Positions 17,393 to 24,765 of a stretch of DNA of 40,246 bases are shown in pieces (within the stretch, counting starts at the first letter, position 1; each line of letters begins with the position of its first letter). The stretch is from Candidatus Thorarchaeota archaeon (lineage in GTDB: Archaea; Asgardarchaeota; Thorarchaeia; Thorarchaeales; Thorarchaeaceae), in the NCBI GenBank assembly GCA_016839445.1, contig JAEOUG010000089.1, positions 1 to 40,246 on the forward strand. The letters run 5' to 3'. Under the pieces are notes generated by a model, which saw only the letters and a program-made list of their open reading frames with translations, had not been told where the DNA came from and did not search any database. The position numbers and the translations under genes are program-made.

Positions 17393-17881
17393 ATGCGTCT
17401 AGCAATACGCTCAGTAACGAAAGCAGATGAACCTTGGGTATCCTCAATCCTCAGTGAGTACTGGGGCGGCACCGAGATAGTGACGAGAGGAAGAGTATAC
17501 AATGCCCTAGAGCTGCCAGGCATTGCCGCAGTGAAGAGAGGCGTGGTCGCAGGACTTCTGATCTACAGAATAGAAGAGGACATGGAGATTCTGAGTCTTG
17601 TAAGCTTGACTAGAAGAGAGGGAGTTGCCACGCTGCTTATCGAGAAGGCACAGGAGATTGCATCGTGCAAGGGGTGCTCGAGAGTCTGGCTGACCACCAC
17701 CAACGACAATCGTGCTGCCATAGGATTCTACAGATCAATGGGATTTGAAGTGGTCAAGATTCACGAGAATGCCATTGCCAGGTCCAGGGAGTTGAAGCCA
17801 TCGATTCCTGAAGTCGGGATAGATGGCATTCCTATCAGGGACGAGATAGAGATGGAGAAGGCCATCCAACACAAGCCGTAG
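17393..17881 (+). CDS. GNAT-family N-acetyltransferase, second copy
   Basis: A 162-residue GNAT enzyme. Visible are an N-terminal strand MRLAIRSVTKADEPWV, the central strand MEILSLVSLTRREGVATLLIEKAQE (motif A) and AAIGFYRSMGFEVVKIHEN (motif B), with an oligopeptide tail (IPEVGIDGIPIRDEIEMEKAI) that recalls GNATs which act on protein or small amines. The protein differs strongly from the leftward GNAT next door, so they are not a recent duplication. I chose the ATG at 17393 because the TATA-like element at 17353 would place transcription initiation after the upstream in-frame ATG at 17333. It is followed 44 bases later by the 48-residue peptide gene. Confidence 0.82.
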   Translation: MRLAIRSVTKADEPWVSSILSEYWGGTEIVTRGRVYNALELPGIAAVKRGVVAGLLIYRIEEDMEILSLVSLTRREGVATLLIEKAQEIASCKGCSRVWLTTTNDNRAAIGFYRSMGFEVVKIHENAIARSRELKPSIPEVGIDGIPIRDEIEMEKAIQHKP

Positions 17882-17890
17882 CTTTAAAAC
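17882..17890 (+). promoter_or_regulatory. TATA box of the 48-residue peptide gene
   Basis: CTTTAAAAC directly follows the GNAT stop codon. Initiation near 17910 would leave a short leader carrying the AAGGAGG site, so the peptide gene seems to have its own promoter. Confidence 0.55.
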
Positions 17891-17911
17891 ACTCCTTGTC
17901 ACTGAAGTCAG

Positions 17912-17918
17912 AAGGAGG
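17912..17918 (+). promoter_or_regulatory. Strong ribosome binding site deciding the TTG start at 17926
   Basis: AAGGAGG is a near-perfect Shine-Dalgarno sequence seven bases before TTG 17926. It is one of the best in the window and is the main reason to accept the short gene. Confidence 0.75.
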
Positions 17919-17925
17919 CCACCAT

Positions 17926-18072
17926 TTGACTGAAGATGAAAAAGAGGATGTCGTAGAGTCACAGAAACTTAGCAAGCGCGATAAGAAGGAAATCGAAGAG
18001 GGCGCCTGCGTGAACTGCGCAGTGGCCACATTCATACTGATGTTCCTCGTGATTGTCTCCATGGTTCTCTAG
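17926..18072 (+). CDS. 48-residue single-pass membrane peptide, unknown
   Basis: A short open frame that begins with TTG and ends at TAG 18070. The first 25 residues are highly charged (MTEDEKEDVVESQK, then LSKRDKKEIEEG). Then come two cysteines spaced C-V-N-C, and the last 18 residues are one hydrophobic helix (AVATFILMFLVIVSMVL). Translation is supported by the strong AAGGAGG site seven bases upstream and by a TATA box at 17882-17890. It should insert with its charged end in the cytosol and the Cys pair at the membrane face. I do not recognise a family. The membrane protein at 18089 follows after 16 bases and is probably on the same transcript. The Cys pair could bind a metal or be modified; nothing shows this directly. 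Confidence 0.7.
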   Translation: MTEDEKEDVVESQKLSKRDKKEIEEGACVNCAVATFILMFLVIVSMVL

Positions 18073-18088
18073 CAGATGGAATGGGAGT

Positions 18089-18454
18089 ATGACGTTCCTC
18101 ATTGATCCTTTCCTGCTGGTGACTTTCGCTGTCATCTCGTACGCGATAGATAGGCGAGTCCAGTCAAGAACAGCATTACCAGTTGGCAAGATTCTGGCGC
18201 TGTTCAGTCTCTCCGTCATAATCTTCACAAGTACGACGCTGTATCTGAACATGCCCTTCATGGACTGGTTCTGGACACCATTCTATCCCGCAATAACCTC
18301 AGGCAGAGACCTCATGATCAACTCCGGAATCTTCGCTTTCGAGTCAAGCAATACAGCCGGGCTCACCGACCTACTTGCGGCTCTGCAAATCATGATCTAC
18401 CCTCTTTGGACATACCTAGGAGTGAGGCTCTACTCCTGGCAGGAGAGGGGATGA
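18089..18454 (+). CDS. Small membrane protein, three helices, unknown
   Basis: A 121-residue protein with hydrophobic segments near residues 4-19, 35-57 and 90-112. I do not recognise a family. I chose the ATG at 18089; GGGAG lies a few bases before it, and a TTG at 18053 would overlap the preceding peptide gene. It lies 16 bases after that gene, so they are likely translated from one mRNA. It is convergent with the ten-helix membrane protein gene, 41 bases apart. Confidence 0.65.
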   Translation: MTFLIDPFLLVTFAVISYAIDRRVQSRTALPVGKILALFSLSVIIFTSTTLYLNMPFMDWFWTPFYPAITSGRDLMINSGIFAFESSNTAGLTDLLAALQIMIYPLWTYLGVRLYSWQERG

Positions 18455-18495
18455 GGCGGAGGAGCGAGGGGTCAAGCCCCTCGTCTGGAGGAAGA

Positions 18496-19899
18496 CTAGT
18501 CTTCGTCCTCGTCATCCTCGCCGAATCGCTTGGCCTTCCCAAGCCTTCGACTTCTGTCAACGGTCATGCGATCAGAGTCTGGTTCGGACAGGTCGTGACC
18601 CTGTCGGCCTTCCTCAATCCCAGTTGCGCGTTCGGATGGCCAAGGTTGACCAGCCTCTGGTGCTCGCTTAGCAAGATCCTTGTCTACCTCATCGGCAGTG
18701 AAGGTCTCTCCTCTCTCCTTTGCCCGATCAATGATTCTCTCTGTGCGTTCCACCCTGAGGTAGTACAAAGCCGCAAAGATAGCCGTGAGTGGGAAGGCAA
18801 TCAGCTTTGCGACATCACGGAAGAGAAACAAGACGTAGTTGTTTGCCAAGAGACCGGTGCTTGGATCAAGCCACGCGGCAATCGTGGTTCCCGGAGTTGT
18901 AGAAACGGCAATGATGCTGTCTACGAAGAAGAACCCGCTGGCAAGGAAGAAGGTCATCAAGGGACCAAAATCGCGCAGACGAGATCTCGAATCTTCGACG
19001 GCGTCAGTGACTGTTCTACCAATGCCACTCATTGCGTAGAGGAGGAAGAAGATGGACATGGCAATGTCCACTGGAGTCATGCCAAAGGCATCAGTTCTCC
19101 TGAGAACATTCACGAGGAAGTATCCGGCATAGAGTGAAATGAAGAGCGTCAGAAGAGCGATATTGAGGGCGGCGCCCCTTCCGGAGTGTCTCACGAATGA
19201 TACGAGCATGACCAAGGCAAACAGACCCATGGCTGCATACGCCACGATCAATGGGGTCTGCTGTAGGAGGACATTCCCAATGGCATCTGAGCCAAGAATC
19301 GACCCAATTGTAGTCCCAAGTCCGAAGACATCATTGGGAATCAAGTAGAGGGCAGCTAGGGCCTCGGCTGCGATAATCCCAAGTCCAATCAGGAGTATGA
19401 GGAAACTGCCTGCACCAAGAAGGATTCCTCCCTTTTTCGGCTCAGCAATACTGGCAACGCGTAGACTTGTGCGGGCAGACAGGTAGGCCTGAAACGCAAT
19501 CCATCCAACCCAGCAGAACATTGCGAAGAACACCAGAGCAATGGCGCCGAGGATAATGGACATGAATACAGAGATGGCGAAGGACACTGCCATCCATGCA
19601 ACACCCTTGAGCTCAGTCACACTTCCGCGACCGCGTCTGGTAATCCAAAGTCGGTCAGCACCGACAGCTGTCAGAAGTGTTCCAATTGCGAAGTAGATAG
19701 TTCCGGTCGAACCGAGGTATGCGAAGAAGTAGACAAGAATGTCTTGGAGTGAGGTTCCTGCAGTCCAAGTCATGAGGAGCGACGTGAAGAAAGACAGAAA
19801 CACCGTTACCACAAACACAGCCGTATAGGCAACATACCTTCTGGTTCTGAAGAAAGTACCTAGGCCTTCGACGATTCCGGATAGAACTGGGATACGCAA
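18496..19899 (-). CDS. Polytopic membrane protein with charged cytosolic tail, unknown
   Basis: A 467-residue protein with about nine or ten membrane helices spread over residues 20-395, then a 75-residue hydrophilic tail that begins LRVERTERIIDRAKERGE and ends in FGEDDEDED. I do not recognise a transporter or enzyme signature. The start is placed at a TTG at 19899 because GGGAGGT lies six bases before it; a TTG at 19941 would put 14 extra residues upstream, across the TATA-like element, and is unlikely. It is divergent from the histidine kinase gene, with 138 bases between starts. It could be a transporter or a structural membrane protein; I cannot choose. Confidence 0.7.
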   Translation of the reverse strand: MRIPVLSGIVEGLGTFFRTRRYVAYTAVFVVTVFLSFFTSLLMTWTAGTSLQDILVYFFAYLGSTGTIYFAIGTLLTAVGADRLWITRRGRGSVTELKGVAWMAVSFAISVFMSIILGAIALVFFAMFCWVGWIAFQAYLSARTSLRVASIAEPKKGGILLGAGSFLILLIGLGIIAAEALAALYLIPNDVFGLGTTIGSILGSDAIGNVLLQQTPLIVAYAAMGLFALVMLVSFVRHSGRGAALNIALLTLFISLYAGYFLVNVLRRTDAFGMTPVDIAMSIFFLLYAMSGIGRTVTDAVEDSRSRLRDFGPLMTFFLASGFFFVDSIIAVSTTPGTTIAAWLDPSTGLLANNYVLFLFRDVAKLIAFPLTAIFAALYYLRVERTERIIDRAKERGETFTADEVDKDLAKRAPEAGQPWPSERATGIEEGRQGHDLSEPDSDRMTVDRSRRLGKAKRFGEDDEDED

Positions 19900-19905
19900 A
19901 CACAA

Positions 19906-19912
19906 ACCTCCC
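19906..19912 (-). promoter_or_regulatory. Ribosome binding site deciding the TTG start at 19899
   Basis: On the minus strand this reads GGGAGGT and ends six bases before the TTG at 19899, which rules against the more upstream TTG at 19941. Confidence 0.65.
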
Positions 19913-19940
19913 TTGTTGTCCAACGGTTGTGGGTAGAGCA

Positions 19941-19948
19941 ATTTAAGG
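19941..19948 (-). promoter_or_regulatory. TATA-like box of the polytopic membrane protein gene
   Basis: On the minus strand CCTTAAAT lies about 45 bases before the TTG at 19899. Initiation near 19919 leaves a leader that holds the GGGAGGT site. Confidence 0.5.
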
Positions 19949-20037
19949 TTTGCACGGCTTGCCCGACGCGGGCTTCGCTCCTCTGAAAGATAATAAGTGG
20001 AAACTCCATCTATGATGCCGAATCTTCAGGGGGTTGT

Positions 20038-23028
20038 TTGCCACCAATGGCAGTCCGTGTGTTGATGCTAGACGATGATACTGTCCATCTTGAACTGAGC
20101 CAGAAATTCCTCAAGAGGCAGAGCTCTGAGTACGAGGTTGCGACTGCTGAGACCTACGGAGAGGCAATTGATATGCTCGATTCGGAGGCCTATGATGCAG
20201 CTGTGTGTGACATTGACCTTGCTCAGGAGAACCATAGTGGCCTTGAAGTCCTAGAGCACATCAGGAGCAAGGGGAAGGACATACCTGTTATCATATTCAC
20301 AGGCAAGAGTCGAGAGGAATTCGCCATTCAAGCATTGAACCTTGGGGCCGACTACTACATCAGGAAGTCAGCCACGAATATCGAGAACCTCTACGCAGAA
20401 CTCTCCTACTACATCCTTACAGCTGTGGAGAAGAGAAGAACGAGAAGAGCATTAGCTGAAACGGAGATTCGAGCTCAGACCTACCTTGACACTGCGGGCA
20501 CGGTCATCATCGCGTTTGACAAGAACCTGAAGATCACGATGACCAACAGGAAGGCCTGTGAGGTTCTGGAGACTCGTGAAGAAGACCTGATAGGAAAGGA
20601 CTGGGTCAGGGAGTTCATTCCCAAGCGCGATAGAAAGCACATCAAATCGTACCTCAACAACCTCCTGGATGGAAAGGTTTCACCAGATGTGAAAGAGGAG
20701 GGATCGGTCCTTACTCCCTCCGGGGAGAAGATCATTGAATGGTATGACGCAGTCCTTAGAGATGCCACCGGAAACGTTGTGGGTATTATCAGCGCAGGGC
20801 CGGAAATAACAGACAGAAAGAAGGCAGAAGGCCTTCTTGAAGAAGAAAGAGACAAGGCACGCAGATACCTAGAACTGGCAGACACTGTCCTACTTGCTCT
20901 TGACAGAGCATTCAATGTAACCATGATCAACCGAAAAGGCTGCAGTCTGCTTGGATTCCGGGAAGACGAGATTGTGGGCAAGAACTGGTTGGACAGCTTC
21001 GTGGCGGAGGAAAGAAGGAATGATGCAAGAAACTACCTAACCAACTTGATGGAGCATCCCGAGAGCCAATCACCAGGGTGCATCATGGAGATAGTAACCA
21101 GTGAAGGCGCCCTGAGAACGATTGAATGCCACGAGAGTGTCATTGTCGACGATTCAGGCGAAGCAGTCTCAGTCCTTTGCTCCGCAAGAGAGATACTGAC
21201 AGTAGATGGCCTGAGTTACACGGACGGCCTCGTGAGCAGGTCACTAATGATTCGAGAGGAGTGGTGGCAGCACATTTTCGACAGCTCCCCGACGGCGATC
21301 GCGTTCTTTGATTCAGAAGGAACACTTATCGACGCGAACAGCGCATCATTGGATTTCTTCGGCGTGGAGAAGAAGGAGTCACTTGTTGGATTGGACCTCT
21401 TCAGAGGATTGGACCTTCCTGATGGTGTTCTCGGGAGCCTCGAGGAGAAGGGTGAAGCCCAGTTCGAGTATAGACTGGACATGGGGCATCTAAGAAGGGT
21501 GAATGCTCTTCAATCCAAACACGACCATGCTGTTCTCGCGAAGGGAACCATAAAGAAGATTGAAGAATCGGAGGAATCCCTTTCAGGCTTCATAGTGCAT
21601 CTCGAAGACGTCACGGAGCAAAGGAAGACTGAGGAGCTCCACCAATCAAACGAAGAGATGTTCAGAGCTGTCTTCGACGAGTCGCCCGTTAGCATCGAGC
21701 TCTTCGATGCAGACTGCAATCTCATAGCAGCTAACAAAGCTGCGCTGGACCTTTTCGGAGTTGAGAATGAAGAGGAAATCATGGGCTTCGATCTCACATC
21801 AGACCCGAACGTGCCACAGAGGGTGATAGAGAGCCTGCTCCAAGGAGCCGCGATTAGGACTGAAGAACGATTCGATTTCGATTTGGTGAAGCGTCAGAAT
21901 CTGTACAAAACCAAGAAATCCGGAGTTCTCTACCTGGAGTCCGTGTTCTCACCCCTTAGGGTGGGGGACGAGGCAAGGGGATACATCACGCACATTCAAG
22001 ATGTGACTGGGAAGCACCAGGCGGAGAAGGCGCTGAAGGAGAGCAGACAGAGATTCAAGGAGCTGTACAGCAATGCCCTTACAGGTCTGTTTAGAGTGCG
22101 AGCATCAGACAGCTTGATTCTAGAGTGTAATGACCAGTTTGCTGCCTTGCTGGGACACGAGAGAGCCACTGACCTACTGGAGGACACGAGCTTCTTCCGG
22201 ACATATCTGGCAAAAACAGCCAGATGGGAAGACCTCAAGGAAGGATGCAGAGAAGTGGACCGGCTCAGAACAGAACTGGTAATCAACAAGAGAGATGGGG
22301 GCAAGATGTGGGTCCGGCTTTCTCTGAGAGCTGCCCCAGAGAAGGGCTTCCTAGAGGGTGTAATGGCAGACATTTCTCAAGAGATGAAGACGCTCGAGCT
22401 ACTCGAGAAGCAGAAGCATGAGCTAGGTGAGTTCGCACATGCAATGTCACATGACATGAAGAACATCTTTCACAACATGGTTGGGTTCATTGAGCTCACA
22501 GAAGACGAGAACGATCTCAGACATCTTGGCAAGCTGAAGACCCTGATACAAGATACGAGTGAGCTGCTGGACCACTCGGTTGCGTTGGCTGAAGCCGGTG
22601 CGGTGGTGGATGAGGCCGAGGAGGTCGACCTAGACACCATTATTCGTGATGTGGCAGACTCTGTGATACCTGACGAGGTCGAGTACATTCAAGATAGACT
22701 GCCAGTGGTTCTCGCCGACCGGAAGAAGGTGGCTCAGGTCTACAGAAACTTGCTGGACAATGCGATAATCCATGGAGCACCCAAGAGAGTTGAGGTAAGG
22801 TCAAGAAAGGAAGACGGATACTACCTAATCACAGTGAGGAATGACGGAAAGGAGATACCTGAAGCGACAAGACAGAAGATATTCAGAAGAGGCTTCACCA
22901 CAGCGAAGTCCGGACGTGGGTTCGGCCTTACAATAGTGAGACGTTTGGTGGAGGCCCATGGCTGGACAATCAGCCTGCTTCCCGACCGGGAAACAGCGTT
23001 TGAGATTCGAATTCCCGTTCCATCATGA
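20038..23028 (+). CDS. Receiver, five-PAS sensor histidine kinase
   Basis: A 996-residue cytosolic signalling protein with no membrane helix. Order: a CheY-like receiver (residues 5-130, with acidic LDDD, phospho-acceptor D58 in VCDID and FTGKS); PAS1 (about 145-262), PAS2 (275-390), PAS3 (410-530), PAS4 (540-665) and PAS5 (670-790); then the kinase core with H805 in HAMSHDMKN, an N-box (NLLDNAIIHG), and a G-box (GRGFGLTIVRRLVEAHGW). The kinase core looks active. The receiver at the N-terminus means it may accept phosphate from another kinase. PAS ligands are not predictable. No partner regulator is adjacent. The start is either TTG at 20038, four bases after AGGGGG, or ATG at 20047; both give MAVRVLMLDDD. 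Its stop pairs with the convergent gene as TCATGA. Confidence 0.93.
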   Translation: MPPMAVRVLMLDDDTVHLELSQKFLKRQSSEYEVATAETYGEAIDMLDSEAYDAAVCDIDLAQENHSGLEVLEHIRSKGKDIPVIIFTGKSREEFAIQALNLGADYYIRKSATNIENLYAELSYYILTAVEKRRTRRALAETEIRAQTYLDTAGTVIIAFDKNLKITMTNRKACEVLETREEDLIGKDWVREFIPKRDRKHIKSYLNNLLDGKVSPDVKEEGSVLTPSGEKIIEWYDAVLRDATGNVVGIISAGPEITDRKKAEGLLEEERDKARRYLELADTVLLALDRAFNVTMINRKGCSLLGFREDEIVGKNWLDSFVAEERRNDARNYLTNLMEHPESQSPGCIMEIVTSEGALRTIECHESVIVDDSGEAVSVLCSAREILTVDGLSYTDGLVSRSLMIREEWWQHIFDSSPTAIAFFDSEGTLIDANSASLDFFGVEKKESLVGLDLFRGLDLPDGVLGSLEEKGEAQFEYRLDMGHLRRVNALQSKHDHAVLAKGTIKKIEESEESLSGFIVHLEDVTEQRKTEELHQSNEEMFRAVFDESPVSIELFDADCNLIAANKAALDLFGVENEEEIMGFDLTSDPNVPQRVIESLLQGAAIRTEERFDFDLVKRQNLYKTKKSGVLYLESVFSPLRVGDEARGYITHIQDVTGKHQAEKALKESRQRFKELYSNALTGLFRVRASDSLILECNDQFAALLGHERATDLLEDTSFFRTYLAKTARWEDLKEGCREVDRLRTELVINKRDGGKMWVRLSLRAAPEKGFLEGVMADISQEMKTLELLEKQKHELGEFAHAMSHDMKNIFHNMVGFIELTEDENDLRHLGKLKTLIQDTSELLDHSVALAEAGAVVDEAEEVDLDTIIRDVADSVIPDEVEYIQDRLPVVLADRKKVAQVYRNLLDNAIIHGAPKRVEVRSRKEDGYYLITVRNDGKEIPEATRQKIFRRGFTTAKSGRGFGLTIVRRLVEAHGWTISLLPDRETAFEIRIPVPS

Positions 23029-24315
23029 TGGGCTAGAAGAGCGTTTCTGGCTGACAACAGTGAGGGCGGACACAACAAGGACTCCAGCGAAGAGGGAGAG
23101 CATGAGTGGAACCAGAGAAGTCGTGGCGTGATCTCCGCCCGTGGAAGTGGTTCCAGAGGGCTCACTCACTGTTCTTGGAGGCCCGACTATTGAGTCCAAG
23201 ATGTAGTCCCGCAGCAGCTCATCCGCGGGATTGTATGTGAAATCTGGAAGTGATGCAGTGAAGGCTACAACCATGTCTTCCTCGGGAGACACTGCAATCC
23301 GCTGTCCGAAGCGACCATGAGCCTGGTAGACATCGAGTGCCGGATGAAGGTACCAGAGATACCCGTAACCCAGACTTGGGGGGAGGTAGACTTGGAACCT
23401 AGTCGAATCAAGAACCCAATCGAGTGGGAGGACCTGTTGACCATCCCAGCGGCCCCCGTTAAGGTAGAGGTACCCGAATCTAGCCATATCGCGGGGCTTC
23501 AAGTAGAGCCCCCCTCCGCCTTGATAGTAACCACTGAGAGTCTTTACCATGACAGCCCCTTCGATTCCAATCGGTTCGAGAAGATACTCCTCTGCGAAGT
23601 CCATCAGATCGTAATCGGAGAGCTCCTCGATTAGAGCCGCAAGGGCAATGGGGCCTCCGCTGTTGTAGACCCATTGCTCTCCAGGCTCGGCAACCATTGG
23701 CAGGCTAAGGAAGTGGTCAATGCAGTCTTCACTAAGAACCATTCTTGTGAGACTGTTTCGTTCTGTGTCATTGAAGAAATAAGTCGACTCGTCCCACTCA
23801 ACTCCCGAGGTCATGGTCAGAAGATGGCCTACTGTCATTCGTTCTTTCCTATCATCCACGTTGTCAGGACTTCTTTCTGAGAACAGATCGAGAACAGAGG
23901 TGTTGACGCCAGGTAAGATACCCTCTCTTATGGCCAACCCGACTAGGCATGACATGAAGCTCTTTGTCACCGACTGCTGCGTGTGGTAGTAATCCGCAGT
24001 ATACAGCGGCCCAGGATAGGCCTCGAAGACTAGGTAGCCGCCACGAACAATGATGATTGAATCCATTTGCCACCCAGAGACATCGATGTATGAGAGCATC
24101 TCCAGCAATCTTGTGGAGTTCATACCCTGTTCCTCAGGTGCGCAGGTCCTCCACTCGTCAGTAGGGTAGTAGTCCCGCAATCGATCTTGAACTGCAAAGG
24201 GGTGCGACGACTGGGACACGAGGAATGCTTCTTCGATAATCGCGTAGGGCTGGGGACTGATGGAGCAGAGTAGTATGCATAGAACAAGCAGAGACCACTT
24301 CGACCCTGTCAACAT
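23023..24315 (-). CDS. Secreted serine beta-lactamase-fold hydrolase, membrane anchored
   Basis: A 430-residue class C beta-lactamase/esterase family protein. The N-terminal signal is MLTGSKWSLLVLCILLC. The catalytic SxxK is S115-V-T-K118 in QQSVTKSFM; YNSGG supplies the tyrosine motif; the third box is HGRFGQ. The C-terminus has a Thr/Ser-rich linker (SEPSGTTSTGG), one membrane helix and a basic SQKRSSSPS end, so it sits outside the cell with a tail anchor. Such enzymes cleave esters, D-amino peptides or peptidoglycan fragments; in an archaeon a cell-wall role is unlikely and the substrate is open. I chose the ATG at 24315, nine residues inside the longest frame, since a TATA-like element at 24350 places the mRNA start after the ATG at 24342. 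Confidence 0.85.
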   Translation of the reverse strand: MLTGSKWSLLVLCILLCSISPQPYAIIEEAFLVSQSSHPFAVQDRLRDYYPTDEWRTCAPEEQGMNSTRLLEMLSYIDVSGWQMDSIIIVRGGYLVFEAYPGPLYTADYYHTQQSVTKSFMSCLVGLAIREGILPGVNTSVLDLFSERSPDNVDDRKERMTVGHLLTMTSGVEWDESTYFFNDTERNSLTRMVLSEDCIDHFLSLPMVAEPGEQWVYNSGGPIALAALIEELSDYDLMDFAEEYLLEPIGIEGAVMVKTLSGYYQGGGGLYLKPRDMARFGYLYLNGGRWDGQQVLPLDWVLDSTRFQVYLPPSLGYGYLWYLHPALDVYQAHGRFGQRIAVSPEEDMVVAFTASLPDFTYNPADELLRDYILDSIVGPPRTVSEPSGTTSTGGDHATTSLVPLMLSLFAGVLVVSALTVVSQKRSSSPS

Positions 24316-24349
24316 CACCGACGACCTTGGACCTGATGACATGTGTGAG

Positions 24350-24356
24350 ATAAAAG
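24350..24356 (-). promoter_or_regulatory. TATA-like box of the beta-lactamase-fold gene
   Basis: On the minus strand CTTTTAT lies 35-40 bases before the ATG at 24315 and only about ten before the ATG at 24342, which favours the inner start. Confidence 0.45.
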
Positions 24357-24437
24357 GACTGCTTACACAGCAAACGGGAGCTAACGGCCTGTAGAGGGCC
24401 TAGACCAAGGCGCTGAAGGTTCGCTATGTTCAACATC

Positions 24438-24445
24438 CTTAAATG
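24438..24445 (+). promoter_or_regulatory. TATA box of the SRP RNA gene
   Basis: CTTAAATG lies about 25 bases before the predicted 5' end of the SRP RNA near 24465. No protein-coding frame begins at that distance. Confidence 0.55.
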
Positions 24446-24464
24446 CTCCTGATGCGCTTCCAGC

Positions 24465-24705
24465 TATGTGGTCAGTGTCACGGCGGGGCCCTGTTTTTCG
24501 TAACATGCCCTCATTACAACTCCCCCCCTCCTACCACAAGAGCCTCGTTTGTGCTCTGGCCACACCTATTCGAGCACTCGGGGGGGGCAGGTTCCGTTCT
24601 TGGCGTATTAGCCCGGAAGCAAAGCAGGTGAGAACGGCCCCCGTGATGCAGGGCCAAGAACCTACATCACACGCCATTGTTTCCTCGCTTGTCACCTCCA
24701 ACATG
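24465..24705 (+). ncRNA. Signal recognition particle RNA (7S/SRP RNA)
   Basis: SRP RNA is the scaffold of the particle that brings ribosomes making exported proteins to the membrane. The helix 8 element is visible at 24596-24635: arms GTTCT and AGAAC, the GGAA tetraloop at 24615-24618 and the conserved AGCAGG at 24623-24628. It lines up with human SRP RNA helix 8 through A-G-x-x-C-GGAA-x-C-x-x-AGCAGG-x-x-x-x-AAC. Outside it, TCTGGCC (24555-24561) can pair with GGCCAAGA (24652-24659), ACAAG (24536-24540) with CTTGT (24688-24692), and the ends TATGTGG (24465-24471) with CCAACATG (24698-24705). A 5' hairpin pairs GGGC (24486-24489) with GCCC (24507-24510). At about 241 bases it is shorter than usual archaeal SRP RNAs of about 300. 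The ends are estimates. Confidence 0.78.
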
Positions 24706-24765
24706 GGATCTTAAGGCTCAGAAGTCTATTAAGAGAGGAATCGTCACACAAACAAGACCGCAAAG

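Noticed and set aside
18406..19137. A 243-residue rightward frame opposite the polytopic membrane protein gene
   Set aside because: It is antisense to a well-supported membrane protein and reads as low-complexity Ser/Gly/Glu with no fold.
24443..24714. Overlapping short open frames between the beta-lactamase-fold gene and the dehydrogenase
   Set aside because: Composition is Cys/Pro/Arg-rich and unlike protein, no ribosome site, and the stretch folds as SRP RNA.
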